In this document: positions 1 through 12,200 of the stretch, piece after piece
Position numbering within the stretch: position 1 is the first letter of the stretch
How the letters are laid out: the number at the start of each line of letters is the position of its first letter
Assembly: GCA_949752745.1 (NCBI GenBank)
Contig: OX457031.1
Location: forward strand, 54,798,803-54,862,802
Length of the DNA stretch: 64,000 bases
Direction: 5' to 3'
From: Protula sp. h YS-2021
Taxonomy: Eukaryota; Annelida; Polychaeta; Sabellida; Serpulidae
Translations under genes and position numbers: made by a program
Notes under the pieces: generated by a model
The model's database searches: none
What the model was told of the DNA's origin: nothing
What the model saw: only the letters and a program-made list of their open reading frames with translations

Positions 1-53
1 TGCTCCCCAGCCCCCCCCCCTCCTCCCCCCACCCCAGCCCTCAAGGCGCTCAC

Positions 54-218
54 TTTGAGGAGGACTATTTGGTCTTCGCGGTTGATGTTGCTGAAGCCCG
101 GCAGCTGCTTGGCGAACTCGACGACGAGCTGCGTCACCAGGATCGTCATCTCCGCCATGTTCTTGTAAATCTGCTCCGACAATTCCTGAGGACGACCTAA
201 ATCACTGATTCGAACATC
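54..218 (-). CDS. EcR: EcR ligand-binding-domain exon (helix 3 region)
   Basis: The acceptor GTTTTGCAG precedes 218 and donor GTGAGC starts at 53. The exon is 165 nt, phase 0 at both ends, 55 codons. It encodes [20 protein letters not shown], then [20 protein letters not shown] and [15 protein letters not shown]. This is the conserved nuclear-receptor LBD signature: helix 3 with (L/V)xQLxVEFAKxLPGF, then the loop and the start of helix 4 (xREDQIxLLK). It helps form the ligand pocket and the coactivator groove. Later LBD exons are outside the window. The following intron begins with a G-rich tract (1-53, transcript sense). Confidence 0.95.
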
Positions 219-3200
219 CTGCAAAACACAAAATCACTCACATATCACTGATCGGCAAGTTCTGTGATACAACAAAATCACTGACATATCACTGATCGGC
301 AAGCTCTGTGATACAACAAAATCACTCACGTATCACTGATCGGCCAGCTCTGTGATACAACAAAATCACTCACGTATCACTGATCGGCCAGCTCCGTGAT
401 ACAACACACTCACTCACGTATAACTGATCGGCCAGCTCTGTGATACAACAAAATCACTCACGTATCACTGATCGGCCAGCTCTGTGATACAACAAAATCA
501 CTCACGTATCACTGATCGGCCAGCTCTGTGATACAACAAAATCACTCACGTATCACTGATCGGCCAGCTCCGTGAAACAACAAAATCACTCACGTATCAG
601 TGATCGGCAAGCTCCGTGATACAACAAAATCACTCACGTATCACTGATCGGCCAGCTCCGTGATACAACAAAATCACTCACGTATCACTGATCGGCCAGC
701 TCTGTGATACAACAAAATCACTTACGTATCACTGATCGGCCAGCTCCGTGATACAACAAAATCACTCACGTATCACTGATCGGCCAGCTCCGTAATACAA
801 CAAAATCACTCACGTATCACTGATCGGCCAGCTCCGTGATACAACAAAATCACTCACGTATCACTGATCGGCCAGCTCTGTGATACAACAAAATCACTTA
901 CGTATCACTGATCGGCCAGCTCCGTGATACAACAAAATCACTCACGTATCACTGATCGGCCAGCTCCGTAATACAACAAAACTAGATGCTGTCAGAGAGC
1001 AGCAATATCCCCCGTGAAACCCTAAATATTACCCCTATGCAATATCTAAGCTAATGGATTACCATTGACAGGAAACTGGACACCCTTCCTTGAACGACAA
1101 ATCAACAATACTACAAACTGTCTTTGAACAGATATAACCCGAATCTATTTTTTATTAATCTAATGTAATCTAATCTAATCCACGAAGTCCACTCCGTTTG
1201 CATATATGTCAATTTATGACGATTTTTAAAAGCCTGTCATTTTGTCAATTTTGCTTCGATCAAACTGAAACCTTGACGTTGCACATCTTTATACCCTATA
1301 TGTTGCCTATATGAAATATGAAAGCTGAATTATGCTTCGTTGATATAGAAGTGGTGTCCACAAAGTCCTATACATGTGCACATATGTTTATTTTCGACGA
1401 TTTTCAAAAGCCTGTCAATTTGTCAATTTTGCTTCGATCAAACTGAAACCTTAACGTTGCACATCTTTATACCCTATATTTTGCCTATATGAAATATGAA
1501 AGCTGAATTATGCTTCGTTGATATAGAAGTGGTGTCCACAAAGTCCTATACATGTGCACATATGTCTATTTTCGACGATTTTCAAAAGCCTGTCAATTTG
1601 TCAATTTTGCTTCGATCAAACTGAAACCTTAACGTTGCACATCTTTATACCCTATATTTTGCCTATATGAAATATGGAAGCTGAATTATGCTTCGTTGAT
1701 ATAGAAGTGGTGTCCACAAAGTCCTATACATGTGCACATATGTCTATTTTCGACGATTTTCAAAAGCCTGTCAATTTGTCAATTTTGCTTCGATCAAACT
1801 GAAACCTTAACGTTGCACATCTTTATACCCTATATTTTGCCTGTATGAAATATGAAAGCTGAATTATGCTTCGTTGATATAGAAGTGGTGTCCACAAAGT
1901 CCTATACATGTGCACATATGTCTATTTTCGACGATTTTCAAAAGCCTGTCAATTTGTCAATTTTGCTTCGATCAAACTGAAACCTTGACGTTGCACATCT
2001 TTATACCCTATATTTTGCCTATATGAAATATGAAAGCTGAATTATGCTTCGTTGATATAGAAGTGGTGTCCACAAAGTCCTATACATGTGCACATATGTC
2101 TATTTTCGACGATTTTCAAAAGCCTGTCAATTTGTCAATTTTGCTTCGATCAAACTGAAACCTTGACGTTGCACATCTTTATACCCTATATTTTGCCTGT
2201 ATGAAATATGAAAGCTGAATTATGCTTCGTTGATATAGAAGTGGTGTCCACAAAGTCCTTAGCTTGAAGAGGGGACGGACGGACGGACGGACGGACGGAC
2301 GGACGGACGGACGGACAGACGGACAGACGGACAGACGGACGGACAGACGGACAATCTCAAACCTATATCCCTCCGTTTCACGGGGGATAATCACTCACGT
2401 ATCACTGATCGGCCAGCTCCGTGATACAACAAAATCACTCACGTATCACTGATCGACCAGCTCTCTGACACAACATAAAACGCTTTGAATCTCGTGAAAT
2501 TGACAGCTCAAATGACCCTTCCTTCAAATGCTTTTGTGACATCGGATTTTGACGGCCAATCGTGTTTCACCTTCGCGATGATCCTCCCCCCGGCCCTCCC
2601 CCAACCTCCCAGCACGATCACTCACCGCTATGTTTTTGACATCGGATTCTGACGGCAGGTCATACTTGTCCTGGAAGTAGACTACGTGCTCTATCGGCTG
2701 TGTGATTCCCCCTCCCCCCTCCCCTCCCCCCCCCCCCCACCCCACCTCCCAGCGCGCCGACTCACCGCTATGTTTTTGACATCGGATTCTGACGGCAGCT
2801 CATACTTGTCCTGGAAGTAGACGACGCGCTCTATCAACTCCCGCTCTTCTGTTGATATGTAATTTAAGGGGTCTGGCACCGGTCCCACTGGAAAACACGA
2901 AACCATCTTCCTCATTGCAACAAGAAACGAGCGAATTCGATTGGTATTTATTTTCTATCTAACTCACGGTAAGAAGGAAGGGGATATTCTTGGGTAGACA
3001 TGTGGAAGGGAGGGGGGGGGGGGGGAGGGAGTAATATTTCATTGTTAATTTAGATATGCTCCTTTTGAAAGAACCACCAGACAACAGCATGAGCAATGAA
3101 TGTACTGACTAAAACAACCAAGCTCGTTCATCTACTGTATCGTGTGACGTCACCACGCGTAAATACATGAACAAGATGTACATGACCTCATGCACAGGCA

Positions 3201-6200
3201 CCGGCAAAAACAGGAGCGGACATATGGGAGGGCGAGAGGGGGGTGAAGGGGGAATCATTGTATCATCATCCTCAGTAGTGTTGCGTCAGGAGCCGTCCTT
3301 GTACTCAGCACCGTCGGAGTGGGGAGGGGATGATGGAGGGCGGGGAAAGGGGAAATCATCGTATCCTCGTCCGTATCGGGGGGGGGGGGGGGGGTGGCGA
3401 GGCGTGTTTGTACTCGGTACTGTAAGGCAGGGGGACATTCTCATACCCTCATCCGGGGCGGCGGGGGTGTGTGGCGAGCCGTCCTTATATTCCGCGCTGC
3501 CCACGCTGTCCTGCGGGCTGGCCACGGACATCTCGGTGCTGCCGACTGCCGCTGGCTGCTGCACCTTCAGCAGGCGTTGCCGCGCCTTACGTCTCGCGTC
3601 ACGCGCCTTGCACTGGTCCTCCGACAGCAGGCCTGAAAGTAAAAGCAGCCGACATGGAGTCAAGTGCCGTAAAACCCTACTCAGCTCTAATGCTGCCATC
3701 CCAGAGCTACAAGACGACAACAGACGCAATGGGAGTATCAGTTAACCTCAGCAAACAAAACCAGTTTATTCCAGTTACAGTCGCACATTCCCTGAGCTGA
3801 ATCCGACAGGCTTGTTTTACATTTTTCAGAATAAAGATTGATTAGCCGCAAAAATTAAAAGCAGGAAATCATGTTATTTGATGTCAGCCGTCACTGCATC
3901 CGATGTGCAATCAGCTGGGTTTTTACTGTACTGCACTGATTCCAGACTAAGCTGTCATTTTCACGTCCTCGTCACGACACAGCCATGCGGTAGCAAGACA
4001 TCAAAACAAGCAGGTAGTCAGCTCCTACTCAAGTCAATACCGCAGGAAAAAAATAAATCCCACACGCAACTGCACTAAAATATCTTAAAAACACTATTCT
4101 TCCTCTCCCCCCCCCCCCTCACCCCCTTCAGTCTGCGCTCTGACCGTTACTTCCACCCTCTCCTTTGATCTCTGCACACTTTCCCATTGGTCCCTTCCCT
4201 GACCTTGTAATACAGGAAAAAAAAACAGACGCAAAAAAAAAAAACAAACAAGAACCTCATTTCGCTAGCGAAATGTTAAACACTTGACAAAAATTAAAAC
4301 GCGAAAATACTTCCTTCAATGGGTTATTTCTGGAATAATATATTGCAAACAACACAGTTTGAATCCGTCTTATAAGCCGAGTAGTGTTTGGTTTTTGTTG
4401 ACTTTTATTGATTGATCAGGCATACGCCGTGTTATCTATTTACGCAGTGAGAACTCGCACAAAGCTCACTGAACAACTGTGTGTTCTGTGATGCGGGTTA
4501 AATGCTACGCATTTACTTGCAAAAAATACACTCTTTTCACATGGCGTTTTAACAAAGAAAACGAAATCGAAGACGAAAATAAAAAGTGACATGCACATGT
4601 TCAGATCAAGCTCTTCATAAGTCCCAAGTTCCATGGTCCTAGGGCCAGAGAAGAAGACACAAAAAATCGGAAAACTGTCAAGAAGAACAAAAAAAGGACG
4701 AATTTTGCTCGCACAAATTCATATAACCCTTGCGAGCCAAAGGCTTGTCAAGTGTTAATTACGTCAGTGACAAATAAAAACATCAGTTTGTTTCATTTTA
4801 TGTGTATGATTAATTATGTCAGATTAGACACACAATGTTACCAGGCAACATGGCGTAACTAATAACCACCAGCAAAGCGTACCAACCACGGCATTCGCTA
4901 AGATACCTAAATGACTGATACACCACCAAATGGAACTTAAACTTCACGGTTTATATTACTCATCTAACCAGCACGGTTGTTATTACTCGTGCACCCTGCG
5001 CTGTTTTTATTACCCGTGTACCCTGCGCTGTTTTTATTACCCGTGTACCCTGCGCTGTTTTTATTACCCGTGTAACCTCCGCTGTTTTTATTATCCGTGC
5101 ACCCTGCGCTGTTTTTATTACACGTGTACCCTACGCTATTTTTATTACACGTGCACCCTGCGCTGTTTTTATTACTAGTGCACCCTGCGCTGTTTTTATT
5201 ATTCGTGTACCCTACGCTGTTTTTATTACCCGTGCACCCTGCGCTGTTTTTATTACCCGTGCACCCTGCGCTGTTGTTATTACCCGTGCACCCTGCGCTG
5301 TTTTTATTACCCGTGCACCCTGAGCTGTTGTTATTACCCGTGTACCCTGCGCTGTTTTATTACCCGTGCACGCTGCGCTGTTTTTATTACTCGTGTACCC
5401 TGCGCTGTTTTTATTACCCGTTCATCCTGCGCTGTTTTTATTACTCGTGTTCCTGCGCTGTTTTTATCACTCGTGTACCCTGCGCTGCTTTTATCACTCG
5501 CGCACCCTGCGCTGTTTTTATTACCCGTGCACCCTGCGCTGTTTTTATTGCCCGTGCACCCTGCGCTGTTTTTATTAACCGTGCACAATGGGCTGTTTTA
5601 TCACTCGGGTACCCTGCGCTGTTTTTACTGCACGTGCACCCTGCGCTGTTTTTATTACCCGTGCACCCCGCGCTGTTTTTATCACTCGTGTACCCTGCGC
5701 TGTTTTTATCACTCGCGCACCCTGCGCTGTTTTTATTACACGTGCACCCTACGCTGTTTTTATTGCCCGTGCACCCTGCGCTATTTTTATTACCCGTGCA
5801 CCCTGCGCTGTTTTTATTACTCGTATACCCTGCGCTGTTTTTATCACTCGTGTACCCTGCGCTGTTTTTATCACTCGCGCACCCTGCGCTGTTTTTATTA
5901 CACGTGCACCCTACGTTGTTTTTATTGCCCGTGCACCCTGCGCTGTTTTTATTAACCGTGCACAATGCGCTGTTTTATCACTCGGGTACCCTGCGCTGTT
6001 TTTACTGCACGTGCACCCTGCGCTGTTTTTATAACCCGTGCACCCCGCGCGGTTTTTATCACTCGTGTACCCTGCGCTGTTTTTATTACCCGTTCATCCT
6101 GCGCTGTTTTTATTACCCGTGCACCCTGCGCTGTTTTTATCACTCGCGCACCCTACAGATCACTCAGCCGTGCGACAAGTTAGTTGCCACAGTGACTGCA

Positions 6201-9200
6201 CATTATCTTCAAACGCAACTGTGCAGGAGTAAATTAAATTAACTGAGAATGAACTGCTTGAATTCCTTCCTTTATATTGATCTATTTTACCATGTGCTAG
6301 TGCGTGTTTCAACCATAATTGATGTGAACTTAAGAACTTAGCACTGTCTCCTCGACGGATTTCCCTAGCTTTGAAACGGGCAGGGAAGTGGCTTCGAATT
6401 AACTCTAACAGTTTATCTACGCATAGATATTTACGTCACAGGACAAAGCAGAAAAAAAGCAGAAAGTGTCCCCCTTTTTCAAAGCCTTTTTTCCTTCTTC
6501 TACTTTGCAAGCAAATTTAAGACCGTCATCTCGCGGCTGGCTTGTGGTCCAGACAATAACTTCAAACAGACCCCTCTAAAGTGACGGAAGAAATAGAGCG
6601 GTTCTTTCTCTAACCTAATTTTATGCATCAAATACCAAGATTTACAAAAAACATCTTCCTCTAAAAAAAAAAAAAGAAGAACGAAAGAAAAGGAAAAGAA
6701 GTAGGCCAACTGAAACGAAAGAAAGGGAGGAAGAGAAGCAATCAGTAAAAAAAAATCAGGAAAAACCTCGAAGGAAAGAAATAAAGGCTGATTCGGCAGC
6801 CCACGCTTTCAGATCCCACCACCAGGTGGCAGTTTTATTCGAGCGCCAATAAGAATGGTTTATTTCAGTTGTGGGTAAGGGTTTGCCATTCAATGTGGCG
6901 TTTGCCGCAGCAGAATGTCCTGCTAACCGGATCACCTTTAAACTGTCAACATGACAAGTGTCTCAAATGCCATTGGTTTTTTTCGCTAATCCAACAATAA
7001 TAGGACAAACGTAAATAGCTTTCGGATTAATAAAGAGCGCTGCACATCAAACAGAATTAACTGCAGTAAAACATCTCCAGTCAATGTCGTTGTACTTTGT
7101 TGATGCTGCACAGCGGGCCGAGAAAAGGCACAAGCGCATTGGATCCGGGGCGATAGTAAACATCGCGGTTTCCCAGAAAACGAAGTTACATAACCCGCTC
7201 TATCTGCTTACCTTCTTATCCGAGCGTCAAGGGGCGTCAATATAAGTTACCTACCCCCCCCCTCTAACTCCTTCCCCTCTTCCCCTAGCCATAGGGCGTA
7301 AACATGGCATGTGAAATGCACTAAGCAAGACACCACCTGACGAACACAGCACACGTGTCGCACAGCAAGTTGTGCCACGTGCTGTCCTGGGCTTTATACG
7401 ACAGATCTAATTGTAAGACTCCAAAAATCAACGCATTACATATGTGAATTCCAGAAATCTTCAGCAAAAACTGCAATAAAAATAGACATATCTCACAAGG
7501 CACACGCATGCATTATTTTTTTTCGAACCAGAGCGAAAGTCTGCCATGTTTCTTTCCCCAAATGCTCCACATTTCCTGGGGCGTCAGGACTTCCTCCCTG
7601 TCTTAATTGGGTTACCATTGAGAAACCTAAGATGGTGAAATCGAGGACAAGAGAAACCTTCAGTAGTGAAGATTTCCTCCTCAAAGTACTGGGAGTTGTC
7701 TTCTACGATACGACAAAAACTAAATAACTAGGCTCGCACAAGTTGAAATAAACAGCTCCCACGTTACAGAATTCTATTCATTTTATCTGAAGGGCGGAGG
7801 GGTTGGGGGGGGGGGAGGGAGGGGAGGAGGGTGGCAATGGATACCTTTTAACTGGGCTCTTTTTTCATGATTCAAAGAAAAGCCGCAATCCCTTTCAAGC
7901 ACTCCTGTCTCTTTTCATTCTTTTTACGGTCATTTTTTTCCCTTCCAATTGCTGTCATTTTTTTATCACGTCTGTATTTGGAACATCGCATTTGATGTAA
8001 TAGCAAGATATCGTTTTGTAAACAGGATAAAAGGCCCCCAGGCTAACCTCCTTCTCCTGCTCATTGATTTCCACCCGTTTTTCTTCTCGCTGTTACTCGA
8101 TTTTTTTTTCAATAATAGCTGCTAGTTTGGTGATTATTATCGTGTTTTGGCAAATTGGGAAGGGGACTAAAGAAGAGGGTCGAGATGGGGAGGAGGGGAG
8201 GGGGCTGAGCTGAGGAAGGGGGTTGGGGTGGGGAAGAGGGGTGAAGCCGCGGAGTTGGAGTTTGTGGAGGAGGATGGCGGCTGAAGTGGAGGACGTCGGG
8301 GAGGGGGAGGGGGTGAAGTGGAGGGCGTCGGGGGGGGGGGGCGGTAAGAAGGGTTGAAATGGGGGGGGGGGTGCTTCTTGTCTATTGTACTCACATAACC
8401 ACAGAGATAACCATTCGTCACATGAAACATAGTAATTATCTATCACTCCCGATTAACCTTTGAATGGAACAAAAAAATTAATAATCTTTCAAGGTTACTA
8501 AGGACAAGTGAATGCAGGCGTGAATTTTGTGCGCCACTGCGTGACTTGTCTATACAAAAGCGTAACATTCAATTCAGTAACATACTGAATGTTTCTTTGC
8601 ATGTGCAAGTTTAAGTTTTGGTATAAATCTTGAGAACAGCAGACAATCAGACCGAGGGGGTTGTAGAGAAGCATTCTACTTACACTCCTCCTTCATGCCG
8701 ACCTCACGGCAGCGGCGTAGGCGAAAGGACCGTGACGGGAAGCGGGGAGAGGGAGCGGGAGGGGGCAGGGGTGGTAGGGAAGCATTCTACTTACACTCCT
8801 CCTTCATGCCGACCTCACGGTAGCGGCGCAGGCGACAGGACCGTGGCGGGAAGCGGGGGAGGGGGCGGGAGGGGGGTGGGAGGGGGCAGGGGTGGTAGAG
8901 AAGCATTCTACTTACACTCCTCCTTCATGCCGACCTCACGGCACCGGCGCAGGCGACAGGACCGTGGCGGGAAGCGGGGGAGGGGGCGGGAGGGGGGTGG
9001 GAGGGGGCAGGGGTGGTAGAGAAGCATTCTACTTACACTCCTCCTTCATGCCGACCTCACGGCACCGGCGCAGGCGACAGGACCGTGGCGGGAAGCGGGG
9101 GAGGGGGCGGGAGGGGCAGGGGCGGTAGGAAAGCATTCTACTTACACTCCTCCTTCATGCCGACCTCACGGCAGCGGCGCAGGCGACAGGACCGTGACGG

Positions 9201-12200
9201 GAAGCGGGGGAGGGGGCGGGAGGGGGGTGGGAGGGGACAGGGGTGGTAGAGAAGCATTCTACTTACACTCCTCCTTCATGCCGACCTCACGGCAGCGACG
9301 CAGGCGACAGGACTGGCACTTGCGACGCATCCACATATCCATCTCGCAGTGACCGCCATACTTGCATGTGTACGACGCACCCTTCGTAATCGACCGCCGG
9401 AAGAACCCTGAAAGCACATGCACACATAGTCAACATGCCCCAATACGGTTACACATTACATCTCCCCCTACCCCCACATCCTTATAATGTTATTATGACG
9501 CCTTTCCTTGTGCCCAGCCCATGGCGGTGGCGTGTCCGTCGGCGGCAGCGTTGTAAATACTGATGGCAAAGTAGGACCAATCCGGGGCGGTGATGGGCCC
9601 AATCTACCGCAAGGCAGCCGCACCGCTGGTAGTGGTGGGCCAACCGACGGTCGTGTAGGACCAACCAGAACGGTGATGTACCCACTCTACCACAAGACAG
9701 GAGCACCGCTGGTAGTGGTTGGCCAACCGGCGGTCGTGTATGACCAACCGAAGGCAGTGGCAGGTCAACTGACCGGTCTCAACGAATAATGGGTGTCAAA
9801 GCGAATACTGTAAAACTTCTGTAACACGAGCAATTTTCAGGCGCTGCAAGGCGTTCCTTATACGGAGGTCTTTGGAAGAAGAAATCACAAAAACATTTTA
9901 GCTTTAACAAAACCTTGGAAAATGAAACACATGAAGGTAAATTTGTAATTAATGTCAACACTGACTTTGACTGCAACCCTGACATTATTGATCATATTTG
10001 TTAAAATGACAGCATTTTAACATAACGTTAATACAGTGTACAGTCACTGCATTATTCAATTAAATCAACGGATTCGCATTGCTTTAAATCAAAACAACTG
10101 AAATACAATATAAGGACGTTTCCTATTCCGTGTCAAAGCCTAAATATGCTACGAAATAGCACACTTATTGCTTTCTTTAATGATATCAAGACTGATGACG
10201 GGGGAGGGAGTGAGGGGGTCGAAAGTACAACACAATCGTACTGTCACGTATAACACCTAACCTCCCCCACTCCCTCCCACTCTACAAGGAGGTTCAGTCA
10301 TTTTCCCGCCCTGGGCGATATCAGTCGCTTTTTTTATGGGCATTTTTTCCGGAATTTTGATAGCTGGTAAGTGCTGATGAGGTGACGCACGATGCCTCCG
10401 CGTGTGATAAAACTACACTGGCAGAGGATAGACATTACACTGTTTGACGGCGGAAGACGAAATTTGGCATACGTGTAGAGGGTGACAAGGTCTCGGTGAA
10501 TCCGCAACATTCTGTCACCTCAACGGTCAAGGTCAAATTGAGGTCAAAGTTATTTTTTCTACATAATGGTTTGCAGAAAACTCCTCTCGGCGTTTGAGTC
10601 AGCGCAGCTTCATATTTTAAACACTTATAGACAATAATAAGGTCTAGGTGAAACCGCAAATATTTTTTAGATTGATCTCAAAGTTCAAGGTCAAAGTGAG
10701 GTCAAAATATTTTCAAAACACCTATTTATCATGAAAAGTGGCCATAAAAAGCGCTCAAATATCACTTTGAATACATTACGGTATTCAGTAGGGATAAACC
10801 TGAATCCTGAATCATGACCTTAAGGGTCACGGTCTAGGGTCACGTGACCTCGTGCATCGTTGACGTCAGACCGACATCTCGAAAAAGGTTAGAGAGTTTG
10901 AGCTCATTTTCGACCCTTTGGGCCTAAACAACGTTTTATAAGAGGTACTTCGGTGACACTGACCTTCTTGGTCACGGTCAAGGTAAAAAACCGGAAGTTG
11001 ACCATTATCTCGGAAACGGTTAGATACAGAGCGATTTTGAACTCGTTTTCCACCCTTTGGGCCTAAACAACGTTAAATAAGGGGTATTTCGGTGCCTTTG
11101 ACCATCTCGGTTTAGGTCACCGTCAAAAACCGGAAGGTGACCATTATCTTGAAAACGGTTCGAGATTTTCGACCCTTTGGGCCTAAACAATGTTACGCAG
11201 TAGTACGTAAGTGACCTTGACCTTCTCGGCTAAAGTCACGGTCAAAAACCCGAAGGTGGCCTTCTCGGTCACAATGTAATACAAATATTTCTTTAGTGGT
11301 TTCTGCAAGTGGTTATTCCGCTACCTAGCGGAATTCGGTCTAGTTTATCTCGCGTTTGCCATGTCAAGTGGAAGCTCCCTGTGCACGCGTGTGTATTGAG
11401 GGCAAACCTTTTCAATTATTTCACGCTGTCCTTGGGATGCTATTTTTTTTATTAGGCAAACCCCTCTCAATGCGTTGAAAGAAAAAAATAACATTTGTAG
11501 TTCCAGTTCTTTCTCGAGTAGACTTGTTTATCCCGTCCTTTCACTTGTATCCATGGTTACGGCAGTTTGTAGATGCCTTGTTTCTGCGTGAACCAATCAT
11601 CGCACACCAATCAATGCAATTTTTGAAAGCATACAAAATATGCTGCTTGACCGCGCGTTTGAATACATTCTGAAATGGCGAGCACGGAAATCAAAGCATT
11701 TTTGTTTTCTTCCTTGCATACAATAATTTTTTTTCATCAAATGTTTTCAGGTTCATCGCAAAAGACAAGAACTAGAAATTACGGTCTAGTCATATAGTCT
11801 TACGTTCAGTCAATTATAGCCATGGGCAATTAGTTTTATGGACTAGTCAATTATGGTATAGTCACTTAGTTTTATGGTATAATCAATGATGGACTAGTCA
11901 CACAGTTTTATGGTCAGTGAACTATGGTCTAGCCAGTAATGGTCCAGTCACATAGGTTTTTGGTCCAGTCAGTTATCTTCAATACACTTAAAAAGCTATT
12001 ATACCAAACTTCCATCCAACAGATTTGCGAATACTGGGTCACAGCCATATGACACGAGCCAAGCGATACTAGACCAGTTGATGAGGAGTTGATATACACA
12101 CTCTAACAAGGGTCAACTGAAAAAGAAAATAAAACCCAAACTTGCACATGGAGAACGAAGATCAAAGGGCAGGATTCGCGGAAAACCTTCCCTTTTTTTT

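Larger units (their letters stand above)
982..2389. mobile_element. Putative TIR element inserted in the 44-bp minisatellite
   Basis: Perfect 15-bp inverted repeats TATCCCCCGTGAAAC lie at 1006-1020 and, inverted, at 2375-2389. The flanking minisatellite is interrupted and resumes in register. The interior holds a 178-bp tandem array and a (GGAC)n tract with no coding region. About 24 bp at the left, between the array and the TIR, is unexplained. A target duplication could not be resolved. Confidence 0.6.

Noticed and set aside
228..980. CRISPR-like appearance of regular repeats
   Set aside because: Repeats are directly contiguous with no unique spacers, and the context is a eukaryotic intron. 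The same holds for the other arrays.
3167..3745. 192-codon plus-strand frame
   Set aside because: Antisense shadow of the EcR hinge exon and its decayed copies.
5097..6242. Long open frames on both strands over the 27-bp array
   Set aside because: The period is a multiple of 3 without stops, giving spurious frames. No splice or start context.
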